Positions 1 through 7,392 of a stretch of DNA of 64,000 nucleotides are shown here, in pieces. Each line of letters starts with the position of its first letter. Within the stretch, counting starts at the first letter, position 1. This DNA comes from a virus: positions 184,752 through 248,751 of the IMG/VR virus record IMGVR_UViG_3300042308_001616. One strand, given 5' to 3'. The notes beneath the pieces are model-generated. The model worked only from the letters and a program-made list of their open reading frames with translations. It was not told the origin of the DNA and made no database searches. A program made the position numbers and the translations under genes.

Positions 1-960
1 AGAGAATTTGTCAAAAGTCCTTACGAACTTACTCGGCTCCTGTGGCTTGTTTGTGTCTTTCACCGTGAAGGATATTATGTTTGCAAACCTTTCGTGATGT
101 AGGTTCTTGGCAAGATCAGTAATGTGTCTAACGTTACCCGGATCATCATCAGAGAATCCAATTTTGGCTTTTTTACCAACCATTTTTGCAAATCTATCTG
201 CTTTATCAGCAAATTGCATAAGTGCATCTTCCTTAGCCTTTTCAGGGTTGGAAGCAGATCCTGACCTAGACGGTGCAGAAACTCCTACGAGGTCACAATT
301 GTCTAAATAAGCTTTTACAATTGGATCTTTTGATGGTGTAGATAAATCTTCAAGTAACTTTGGAACATTATCTATATTCTCATCTTTGAACATATAAAGG
401 TATGCTAAAAGATGATTATACATTTCTTGCTTCTGGGTGTCTGTAAGTACTTTGTCTATAATATACTCAATACCAGGTCTCATACCTCCTGATATGATTT
501 TACCATCTGTTGATTTCCCATATACTTCTTTTTCATGTCCTCTTGCTGTTATTATTGCAAAAATTGCACCCGAAGTTAGACACTCGATGAAATCTTCCCA
601 AGCAGGTGCGTATCTATTTTCAGTAATGGCTTTCTTTACATCTAAAGAGAATGCTTCGATACCTCTCGGTCCGTTGTCACGGAATTCTGAGAAAGCCGCA
701 GATGGATCACCATTTAATATCCTCCAATTATCACTATCACCACGTACAACCGCAAAATCCGCAGTTGAAACGTCAGTAGGAACCCAATCACCATCAATGA
801 ATTTCTCCATATGGATCACCGTTGGCATATTAAGGATATTGTCATCCCAGTCGAAAGCATAGTACAGGAGGTGATTATCAGTAGACTCAACCGGTACAGA
901 CTCGAGTGAGTGCTGGTAGAGTGCCCTGTTCTCGTTGAACTGGTTCCAACTCTTTATCAT
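1..960 (-). CDS. HAD-like phosphatase with capsid-targeting-like N-terminus (3' end outside window)
   Basis: The gene starts at 960 and runs off the left edge, leaving 320 codons. Residues 36-41 read FDWDDN, matching HAD motif I with the nucleophile Asp37 and the acid/base Asp39. A motif II-like stretch AIITARG follows near residue 135, and a motif IV-like DDDPGN lies near residue 270. The substrate cannot be told; the family includes phosphatases of nucleotides, sugars and proteins. The protein starts MIKSWNQFNE, a member of the recurring tag of this genome that resembles the T4 capsid-targeting sequence. The start lies 1 nt after the stop of the acidic-protein gene, so the two form one operon. 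HAD membership is seen in the motifs; packaging into the capsid is inference. Confidence 0.8.
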   Translation of the reverse strand, partial: MIKSWNQFNENRALYQHSLESVPVESTDNHLLYYAFDWDDNILNMPTVIHMEKFIDGDWVPTDVSTADFAVVRGDSDNWRILNGDPSAAFSEFRDNGPRGIEAFSLDVKKAITENRYAPAWEDFIECLTSGAIFAIITARGHEKEVYGKSTDGKIISGGMRPGIEYIIDKVLTDTQKQEMYNHLLAYLYMFKDENIDNVPKLLEDLSTPSKDPIVKAYLDNCDLVGVSAPSRSGSASNPEKAKEDALMQFADKADRFAKMVGKKAKIGFSDDDPGNVRHITDLAKNLHHERFANIISFTVKDTNKPQEPSKFVRTFDKFS

Positions 961-961
961 A

Positions 962-1270
962 TTACTTTCTTTTTTTGTTAATGAATGATTGAAAAGACTC
1001 TAATTGACCCATTTCTTCTTCTTCCTCTTCTTCATTTTGTCCGAAATCATCCTCATCCTCATCTTCTTCCTCTTGTCCGAAATCCTCTTCTTCCTCTTGT
1101 CCGAATTCGCCAAAACCTTGAACATCATCCGATTCACCTTCTTGACTTTCTTCTAATTCGATTGTGAATTCTTCTACAACCTCTTCGTCTTTTGTAGCAG
1201 AAACAGATATATTTCCTTCAGACTCTTCTATCACGATTAGGTACCCGTTTATTTCAACTGTTGTTTTCAT
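962..1270 (-). CDS. Very acidic small protein with (D/E)FGQEEE repeats
   Basis: A 102-residue protein. The first 45 residues look like a small beta-rich domain (MKTTVEINGYLIVIEES). The middle is a run of Glu/Asp broken by repeated FGQ units, and the end is basic (FINKKRK). The last 14 residues, QLESFQSFINKKRK, resemble the N-terminal tag of other proteins here (for example MKNIKTFGSFINE) but sit at the C-terminus. T4 prohead core protein gp67 is also small and acidic, so a scaffold or core role is possible, but there is no clear sequence match. It is the first gene of a leftward operon with the HAD gene. A TTAATATATA stretch lies upstream of the start. Confidence 0.8.
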   Translation of the reverse strand: MKTTVEINGYLIVIEESEGNISVSATKDEEVVEEFTIELEESQEGESDDVQGFGEFGQEEEEDFGQEEEDEDEDDFGQNEEEEEEEMGQLESFQSFINKKRK

Positions 1271-1346
1271 GTGTATTTTCTATTTTTTGGATATATATTA
1301 AAACTTTTAAACCGCTTTGTTATAAAAACTATAAAAAAACTAAAGA

Positions 1347-2030
1347 ATGAACAAATTCGATATGATGAGAAGTATGAAATCACACTTCAGAGATAGTGGT
1401 ATTAGTCAATCTGTTGGCAATGATTACTTCAACAAACTGACAAAAAAAGTTAACAATAATACATCGGTATTAATAGAAGGTGGTGGATACCAAGTAGATG
1501 TTTTTTCTAAACTAATTGAGGACCGTATAATATTTTTATCCACAGAAATTGATGATTATACCTGTAACCTAATAAAAGCACAACTTCTTTATTTAGAACA
1601 GGAGAGTGACGATGAAATTAAACTTTATATCGATTCAGGTGGTGGATCTGTATATAGTGGTTTAGGATTACTCGATGTAATGGACTACATAAAACCGGAC
1701 ATCGTTACCGTAAACACAGGTCTTGCAGCATCAATGGCTGCTGTTATACTCTGCTCCGGAACCAAAGGTAAGAGAAGAGCTCTGAAGAGAAGTCGTACGA
1801 TGATCCACCAACCATTAACTTATGGTGGATGGATGCAACAAGCGTCAGACATTGAGATTGAAGCAAAAGAGATGAACTCTTTGAAAAAAGAACTATACGA
1901 AATTATTTCAGATAAAACGGGTCAGACGTATGATCGAGTATATAAGGATGGTGATAGAGATTACTGGATGACTTCCGAAGATGCAAAGAGATATGGAATG
2001 ATAGATGAGATAGTTAAAAATAAAAAATAA
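1347..2030 (+). CDS. ClpP-like serine protease
   Basis: A 227-residue protein close to the usual ClpP length. The catalytic triad is visible: Ser129 in GLAASMAA, His154 in TMIHQP, and Asp201 in YKDGDRDYWMT. The GGGSVYSGLGLLDVM segment before the serine is the oxyanion-strand region of ClpP. Family knowledge: ClpP degrades proteins with an ATPase partner, while phage versions can also mature capsids. The first 45 residues are not typical of ClpP. The gene sits 8 nt before the phosphoglycerate dehydrogenase gene and next to possible prohead genes, so both a maturation role and a stolen host protease are open. The start follows an A-rich leader. Confidence 0.9.
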   Translation: MNKFDMMRSMKSHFRDSGISQSVGNDYFNKLTKKVNNNTSVLIEGGGYQVDVFSKLIEDRIIFLSTEIDDYTCNLIKAQLLYLEQESDDEIKLYIDSGGGSVYSGLGLLDVMDYIKPDIVTVNTGLAASMAAVILCSGTKGKRRALKRSRTMIHQPLTYGGWMQQASDIEIEAKEMNSLKKELYEIISDKTGQTYDRVYKDGDRDYWMTSEDAKRYGMIDEIVKNKK

Positions 2031-2038
2031 AAAATAAT

Positions 2039-2989
2039 ATGAGAATACTTGCAAACGACGGTATATCCAAAACCGGTAAGGAGATGTTAGAAGCAGCGGG
2101 ATACACCGTTGATACCGAACACAGACCACAGGACCAATTGGCACAAGCAATAAACGATGGTGGATATGAGATACTTTTAGTGAGAAGTGCCACTAAAGTA
2201 GATAACGTTCTTATGGATGCTTGTCCAGGACTTAAGATGGTTGGAAGAGGTGGTGTCGGCCTCGATAACGTGGATAAATACCACGCAAAAAATAATGGAA
2301 TAATAGTTTTTAACACACCAGAAGCGAGTTCAAGATCTGTTGCAGAATTGGTTGTAGGTTCTATGTTTACACTTTCAAGGTCTCTACATGATTCTGCTAG
2401 GAATCTTACTCAGGACGAATTCGGTAAACTAAAGAAGAAATATTCTAATGGTATCGAGCTAAGAGGAAAGTCTATCGGAATAATTGGCTTTGGTAGAATT
2501 GGCCAAGAGTTAGCATCATATGCAATTGCAATGGGAATGGATGTTTTTGCTGTAGATTTAGAGGATAAAGAAGTAATCATTCCTGTAGAGATTTACAACA
2601 AAGTTATAGAGGTACCAGTAATGGTCAGAAAAAACTTTGATGTAGTACGTTATTGTGATTTCGTTTCTGTACATATACCGAAACAACCAAATGGTGATTC
2701 TGCTATCACATACGGAGATATTGAGTTAATGAAAGACGGTGTCATCATAATAAACACATCCAGAGGTGGCGTAGTCAACGAGGATGATTTATTGGACGCA
2801 TTAGAAACCGGAAAAGTAGCAGCAGCAGCACTTGATGTATTTGAGGACGAGCCTAAACCTAACCCTGCATTATTGAATCATCCGAAAATATTTGCTACAC
2901 CACATATCGGTGCTGCAACCGTTGAGGCACAATATAGAATTGGAACAGAAATTGCAGATATAATAACTGCGGTCTATGGAACTAAATAA
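2039..2989 (+). CDS. serA: D-3-phosphoglycerate dehydrogenase-like oxidoreductase
   Basis: A 316-residue D-isomer 2-hydroxyacid dehydrogenase. The NAD-binding Rossmann loop is GIIGFGRIGQ (about residues 142-151). The catalytic Arg is in NTSRGGVV, the Glu in DVFEDEP, and the His in TPHIGAAT. It lacks the C-terminal ACT domain of long SerA forms, as in the short Bacteroidota type. The family makes 3-phosphohydroxypyruvate from 3-phosphoglycerate, the first step to serine. For a phage this is a metabolic gene that could feed serine, glycine and one-carbon units, and PurN at 59.3 kb uses one-carbon units. It follows the ClpP gene by 8 nt and ends at a shared terminator. Confidence 0.88.
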   Translation: MRILANDGISKTGKEMLEAAGYTVDTEHRPQDQLAQAINDGGYEILLVRSATKVDNVLMDACPGLKMVGRGGVGLDNVDKYHAKNNGIIVFNTPEASSRSVAELVVGSMFTLSRSLHDSARNLTQDEFGKLKKKYSNGIELRGKSIGIIGFGRIGQELASYAIAMGMDVFAVDLEDKEVIIPVEIYNKVIEVPVMVRKNFDVVRYCDFVSVHIPKQPNGDSAITYGDIELMKDGVIIINTSRGGVVNEDDLLDALETGKVAAAALDVFEDEPKPNPALLNHPKIFATPHIGAATVEAQYRIGTEIADIITAVYGTK

Positions 2990-3003
2990 AAATTATAATA
3001 TAC

Positions 3004-3037
3004 AAAAAGGCCACTCAATGAGTGGCCTTTATTTTTT
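3004..3037. terminator. Bidirectional intrinsic terminator
   Basis: A stem AAAGGCCACT/AGTGGCCTTT with a 5-nt loop is followed by T-rich sequence, with A-rich sequence on the other side. It separates the rightward serA-like gene from the leftward gene ending at 3049 and can serve both. Confidence 0.9.
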
Positions 3038-3048
3038 ACAATAAAAAC

Positions 3049-3393
3049 TTATTCAGGTTTTTTAGCAGCTGGTTTTCTTGGTGCTCTTTTCCTTGTGGCT
3101 TTCTTAGGAGCATCCTCTTTTGAAATCTCAATCTCGGCCTTAGGTTTAGTTGTCTTAGGCTTAGAAGCTTTAGCTTTGATTTGTTTTGCTGTCAAAGGCT
3201 TTTCTTCTTTAGCAACTTCAACTAACCTTTCCTCAATCTCTTTAGTAGATTGAGTTACCGCATCAGTTACCTGAACGTCAACCAATTCCGAATTATTGAT
3301 TTCCTCACCTGTGTTAGCCTTCTCAGTAGCGATTTCAACATTCTCTAGCTTTTTTGAGAAAAGACTTTTCAAATAAGTAAACAATTTTTTCAT
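3049..3393 (-). CDS. Small protein with histone-H1-like Lys/Pro/Ala-rich tail
   Basis: A 114-residue protein. The N-terminus MKKLFTYLKSLFSKKLE is amphipathic, the middle is acidic, and the last about 45 residues are rich in Lys, Ala, Pro and Thr (APRKPAAKKPE). Such tails occur in histone-H1-like and nucleoid proteins, so DNA binding is possible. I recognise no domain. It shares the terminator at 3004-3037 with the gene that converges on it. Confidence 0.75.
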   Translation of the reverse strand: MKKLFTYLKSLFSKKLENVEIATEKANTGEEINNSELVDVQVTDAVTQSTKEIEERLVEVAKEEKPLTAKQIKAKASKPKTTKPKAEIEISKEDAPKKATRKRAPRKPAAKKPE

Positions 3394-3563
3394 AACGAAC
3401 TTTTATTTTTCTTTATATATCAAACATTCGTCTTCCCTCCTGAAAAAGGAACAAAAAAATTATAACTATATAATACAGACGAAACCTGTGTCAGGTAATC
3501 AATGTGTTACCTCTGAGATTTTATAAACGAATCAAGATACCGGTTAAAAATAAATATAAAAAG

Positions 3564-4454
3564 ATGGCAAAAACATCAAGAAGAGAGGTCAAAGCCCCAA
3601 GTGCGTGGGTCGTGGCACCAAAAGACAGAGGACGTAAGTCTGTAAAATTCGACACAAAGTCGGATACCGAGACCAAAGGAAAGGTCTATCTAAACGACGG
3701 CGAGGAGTTTCAAATAGAACTCCACAATCCACTCACCGAGTGTGCCTTAGCCGACATCAAACTAAATGGAAACTCTATATCGAAAGGAGGACTTGTACTG
3801 AGACCAGGTGAGAGGTTCTATCTCGACTGTTTTATCGATGACAAAAAGAAGTTTATTTTCAGTACCTACGAGGTTGAAGACACCGACGATTCGATGGAAT
3901 CAATCGCTAAGAATGGACTATTAGAAGTATTCTTCTACAAAGAATCTGCAAAGTCAATCGATAGAAGTAGGTTGAATAAATTGATTGTGGAGAGACACTA
4001 CTATCCGTATCACACCGGTTGGCAAACGACGCCATGGTACACAACACCGAACATTTACTGTAATACAGGAAACATAGGAAGTAGTAACGCGACTTACACA
4101 TCGAGTTCCATAAACCTTAACAACCTAACAGGTTCTCTGACCACGGGTAACAACACAATACCGATAAACTCCATCATAGAGACTGGAAGGATCGAGAAAG
4201 GTGAAAATTCGGAGCAAAAGTTCGACGAGGTGGATATGGACTTCGACAACTTCTACATTTCATCAACCGTATTGGAACTCTTACCTGAGAGTAGAAGACC
4301 AATTGAGACAAAGGAGTTAAAAGAAAAACCCGAACAGAAACAACAGATTGACGTGATTGAGATGATAAAGAAACTCGCCGATCTAAGGGACGCCGGAATA
4401 CTAACCGAAGAAGAGTTCTCAGAGAAGAAGTCAGAATTACTCGGAAGAATTTAA
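3564..4454 (+). CDS. Uncharacterised protein with C-terminal SHOCT-like domain
   Basis: I chose the ATG at 3564 (MAKTSRRE), after the A-rich leader AAATATAAAAAG; an upstream ATG at 3504 would add 20 basic residues. The 296-residue protein has a predicted beta-rich middle (about residues 35-130), a Thr/Ser/Asn-rich linker, and a last 35-residue segment with IEMIKKLADLRDAGILTEEE. That segment matches the SHOCT (short C-terminal) domain pattern, which is thought to mediate oligomerisation. The function is unknown. It is a single gene closed by a strong terminator. Confidence 0.85.
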   Translation: MAKTSRREVKAPSAWVVAPKDRGRKSVKFDTKSDTETKGKVYLNDGEEFQIELHNPLTECALADIKLNGNSISKGGLVLRPGERFYLDCFIDDKKKFIFSTYEVEDTDDSMESIAKNGLLEVFFYKESAKSIDRSRLNKLIVERHYYPYHTGWQTTPWYTTPNIYCNTGNIGSSNATYTSSSINLNNLTGSLTTGNNTIPINSIIETGRIEKGENSEQKFDEVDMDFDNFYISSTVLELLPESRRPIETKELKEKPEQKQQIDVIEMIKKLADLRDAGILTEEEFSEKKSELLGRI

Positions 4455-4456
4455 AA

Positions 4457-4487
4457 AAAGAGGTCATTAGTGACCTCTTTTTTTTAT
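4457..4487 (+). terminator. Intrinsic terminator
   Basis: The stem AAAAGAGGTCA/TGACCTCTTTT has a 4-nt loop and is followed by eight or more T. It lies directly behind the SHOCT-protein gene. Confidence 0.92.
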
Positions 4488-4549
4488 TTATAACACATTT
4501 ATATTCAGTTTTTTAAACAAAAACACGCTAAATTACATATATAATATGT

Positions 4550-6016
4550 ATGAAGTTTAGATACGATCCAGATACCGAGGAAATAGTAGCATCAGATGCT
4601 ACCCGTATAGAGTACCACCAGATGCAGCTTTGGCTCACAAGACACGTAAAAGGATGGAAATTTCAACCTGCCGTTAAGATGGGTGTTTGGGACGGAAAGA
4701 AGTCTTACTTCAAAAACGGACGTATAAGTTTAGGTCTCTGGAGAGAAGCACTTTATGGATGTAGAGAGATTGAAGTACCATTCATAATAGAAAATAAAGA
4801 AGATTTTCCTATAAACCGTGATGTTACACCGGAAAAGGTTCAGGACTTCTGTAAAGAATTTTTCAAAGACCATAAAGTACGTACTAAAGATGGTCTATGG
4901 ATTCCATTTATGCCTTATGATCATCAGATAGAAGCAGCATACAGGATACTAAAGAATAGATATTGTATGGCAGAGGTTGCTACTTCTGGTGGTAAATCTC
5001 TAATCATTTCAATAGTTATGTTCTACACACTAAAGAATATAAAGGCCGATGCGAAATTTTTAATAATCGTTCCATCAATTACATTAGTTACTCAGTTCTA
5101 CGACAATATCGTAGAATATAATCTTGGTATAAACCGGATTGAAAAGATGAGACAGGAAAATACTGACGAAATTCCACCAGAGTGTTGTCAGGTAAGAGTA
5201 GAAGAAGTAATGTCAGAAAGACCTAGGAAATATTCTGGTACTGATAACGCCAATGTTTATATTGGAACATATCAATCACTTGAGAAGTGGCCTAAAGAGT
5301 TTTTTCATCAATTTCACACAGTTGCCACAGATGAAGCACATGGTGCAAAGGCTAAGACAATAACGACTATACTTGAACACACCTTTGGAAGAGCTTATTG
5401 TCGTTTTGGTGTATCGGGAACTTTTCCAGGTGACGACACATGCGAAATACTTACAATACAATCAGTATTGGGTCCTAAAATAACTGAGGTAAGTGCAGAT
5501 GAACTCAAAAAGAAGGGTATAATAACACCAATGGACATAAAGGTTGTTTTGATGAACCACGGTGATCCACATTTCTACGAACAGGTCAAATATATAAGAA
5601 AGCATGGTGACGGAAAATCAGCATTTGATTTTGAAAAGAAGTATGCACACCAGTCCGATAAACGACTCGCTTTCATTAGTAAGCTTGTTTCTAAGTGTGA
5701 AAATAACACACTACTACTTTTTCACACAATTGAGAATGGTCAGAGAATACTAAACAGATTACAATCTGATATAAAAGATAAAGAGTTCTTTTATATCGAT
5801 GGTGAAGTAAGTGGTAAAAAGAGAGAAGAGATAAAGAAGCAGATGGAGATAACCAAGACTAAAGTAGAATACACAATACTTAATTTTGGAGACTACGAAG
5901 TCGAGGTTAAGTCAGACTACCAGATATTACTTTCTGATGGTAGTTATAAATCTGCAAAAGACATAACAACCAATGATGATATAGATGATAACTTTATCAA
6001 AAAACTAAGAAAATAG
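4550..6016 (+). CDS. uvsW: UvsW-like DNA/RNA helicase, N-terminal part of a broken gene
   Basis: The first about 438 codons align from memory with T4 UvsW, a superfamily 2 helicase that unwinds branched DNA and R-loops in recombination and late replication. Visible motifs are ATSGGKS (Walker A, residues 144-150), DEAH (261-264), and GVSGTFPG (motif III). After YIDGEVSGKKREEIKKQ the frame leaves the helicase near codon KTK-V (5861-5866) and continues about 50 codons to a stop at 6016. That extension (ILLSDGSYKSAKDI) looks like part of a Hint/intein fold but has no Cys or Ser at its start. The missing motifs V and VI lie at 7082-7370, beyond an HNH gene. Confidence 0.85.
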   Translation: MKFRYDPDTEEIVASDATRIEYHQMQLWLTRHVKGWKFQPAVKMGVWDGKKSYFKNGRISLGLWREALYGCREIEVPFIIENKEDFPINRDVTPEKVQDFCKEFFKDHKVRTKDGLWIPFMPYDHQIEAAYRILKNRYCMAEVATSGGKSLIISIVMFYTLKNIKADAKFLIIVPSITLVTQFYDNIVEYNLGINRIEKMRQENTDEIPPECCQVRVEEVMSERPRKYSGTDNANVYIGTYQSLEKWPKEFFHQFHTVATDEAHGAKAKTITTILEHTFGRAYCRFGVSGTFPGDDTCEILTIQSVLGPKITEVSADELKKKGIITPMDIKVVLMNHGDPHFYEQVKYIRKHGDGKSAFDFEKKYAHQSDKRLAFISKLVSKCENNTLLLFHTIENGQRILNRLQSDIKDKEFFYIDGEVSGKKREEIKKQMEITKTKVEYTILNFGDYEVEVKSDYQILLSDGSYKSAKDITTNDDIDDNFIKKLRK

Positions 6017-6081
6017 ACAAAAGTTCTCATCTCTCGTCACTACGGGTGTTTGTGTGAATAATATATACAATAAAAAATAAA

Positions 6082-7035
6082 ATGGATTATAACTTTATAA
6101 AATGTGAATTCGAATCTAAACACAATATAGACGATGTAAATCAACTTGATGAGTATATAAATTTCCTATTAGACTACAAACTAGATAAAACTGACGAGTA
6201 TACTGAAAAGCACCACATATTACCATACGCAACTTTTCCAGAATATAAAAACGAAAAATGGAACATTGTAGAACTAAAATATGAAGACCACAAACAAGCA
6301 CACCTTATATTATACAAATCAATAAACATAAGAGTATACCAAAGAACTTTGAATTTTATGTTACCACAATTCAAAAACAAAGATTTATTATCAAAAGCAA
6401 CCAAAATGGGGTGGATCAATCTAAAAAACAACAAAGATAAATACGAAAAATGGAGAAATGGTAGATCAAACCATATGAAGAGTTTGGGAAGTCAGGAGCA
6501 AAGAAGGAGAACCAATATATTCTGGGGAAACATAACCGAAGAACAATACACTATGTTTTCGAACAAAATGAAAGAATACTGGACAGAGGATAAAAGAATA
6601 GAAAAATCCAAACAGATGAACGAGTATTACTCCAATCCTGAAAATATAAACAAAAAAAGTATAGAGAGCCAGGAAAGATGGGACTCTATGACCAAAGAAG
6701 AACGTGAAAAATTCACAGTTAAGATGACGGCTATAAACAAAGACGAAGGTAAGAGACGAAAGGCCGGTGACAAAATAAAAAATCTTTGGAAGAGTGAAGA
6801 CTATTTGGAAAAAATGAAAAATAGACCTCACCGAAAGGGTACTATGTTGAAAATCATAAAACCTAACGGGGAAGAGATTGTTGTGGAATCAATGAACGTT
6901 TTCCAGAAAGAATACGATTTCTCTCTATATCTAATAAGAAAGTACAGAGATACCGGTACAGAGATACCAGAAATTGACTTGAAGAGTGATCTTTCACTAC
7001 TAAAATGTAAAATCGAAACAATAACCAATGGCTAG
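6082..7035 (+). CDS. HNH homing endonuclease inside uvsW
   Basis: A 317-residue protein. EKHHILPYATF (residues 42-52) and the later Asn and His (WNIVELKYEDHKQAH) fit an HNH nuclease. The middle has repeated helical DNA-binding-like units (SKQMNEYYSNPENINKKS, SIESQERWDSMTKEE). The C-terminus (EIVVESMNVFQKEYDFSLYLIRKY) resembles NUMOD1/IENR1 specificity repeats of intron-type endonucleases. It sits between the two uvsW parts and has its own AT-rich leader with AATATATAC about 16 nt before the ATG. Its end overlaps an ATG at 7028 that opens the helicase remainder. Homing into uvsW is inferred from position. Confidence 0.85.
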   Translation: MDYNFIKCEFESKHNIDDVNQLDEYINFLLDYKLDKTDEYTEKHHILPYATFPEYKNEKWNIVELKYEDHKQAHLILYKSINIRVYQRTLNFMLPQFKNKDLLSKATKMGWINLKNNKDKYEKWRNGRSNHMKSLGSQEQRRRTNIFWGNITEEQYTMFSNKMKEYWTEDKRIEKSKQMNEYYSNPENINKKSIESQERWDSMTKEEREKFTVKMTAINKDEGKRRKAGDKIKNLWKSEDYLEKMKNRPHRKGTMLKIIKPNGEEIVVESMNVFQKEYDFSLYLIRKYRDTGTEIPEIDLKSDLSLLKCKIETITNG

Positions 7036-7370
7036 GATAGTAGACAAAAGAGAAGAAATAAGAGAAGAAGGGGCGACTAAGGTTTTAGTCGCCTCTTACT
7101 GAGGACGGTACACTATCGACAGGTGTGAGTATAAACGCCATTTTTAATGTGATATTTGCAGACTCTTTCAAATCAGAACAAATTATTATACAATCAATTG
7201 GAAGGGGTCTAAGACTGCACTCCGAGAAACAGAAGGTAAATATATTCGATTTGGTTGATGTTTTCGATAAGGATGATCTTAACAACGCATTATATAGACA
7301 CTACAAAGAACGTGAAGGATTCTATGTGAAAAGAAAATATCCATTCAAAATAATAAAAGTGCAGCTGTGA
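7028..7370 (+). pseudogene. uvsW: UvsW C-terminal part with internal 7-nt frame break
   Basis: From ATG 7028 one frame reads to TKVLVASY and stops at TGA 7100. Another frame reads GTLSTGVSINAIF from 7107 and continues to 7370, with motif VI as QSIGRGLR. In T4 UvsW the same place reads VASYGVFSTG without a gap, so the two pieces are adjacent in the helicase and 7 nt (7100-7106, tgaggac) separate them. A +1 shift at TAC-TGA would restore the frame and add Glu-Asp. A GTG start at 7125 is possible for a separate peptide. Upstream residues DKREEIREE repeat the end of the N-terminal part (KKREEIKKQ). Function depends on splicing or recoding that I cannot see. Confidence 0.75.
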
Positions 7371-7392
7371 GGCAATAATGAATATATAGGTT

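Noticed and set aside
437-862. 141-codon rightward ORF
   Set aside because: It lies antisense to the HAD gene, whose motifs and codon use are clearly real.
5905-5925. Group I intron P7-like AGACTA motif after the uvsW break
   Set aside because: It lies in an open frame with protein-like pattern and I could not pair it into a P3-P8 core by eye; a covariance search would decide.
5861-7081. A standard intein in uvsW
   Set aside because: There is no Cys, Ser or Ala at a fitting first position, no C-terminal His-Asn, and stops separate the parts, so it cannot work as a normal intein.
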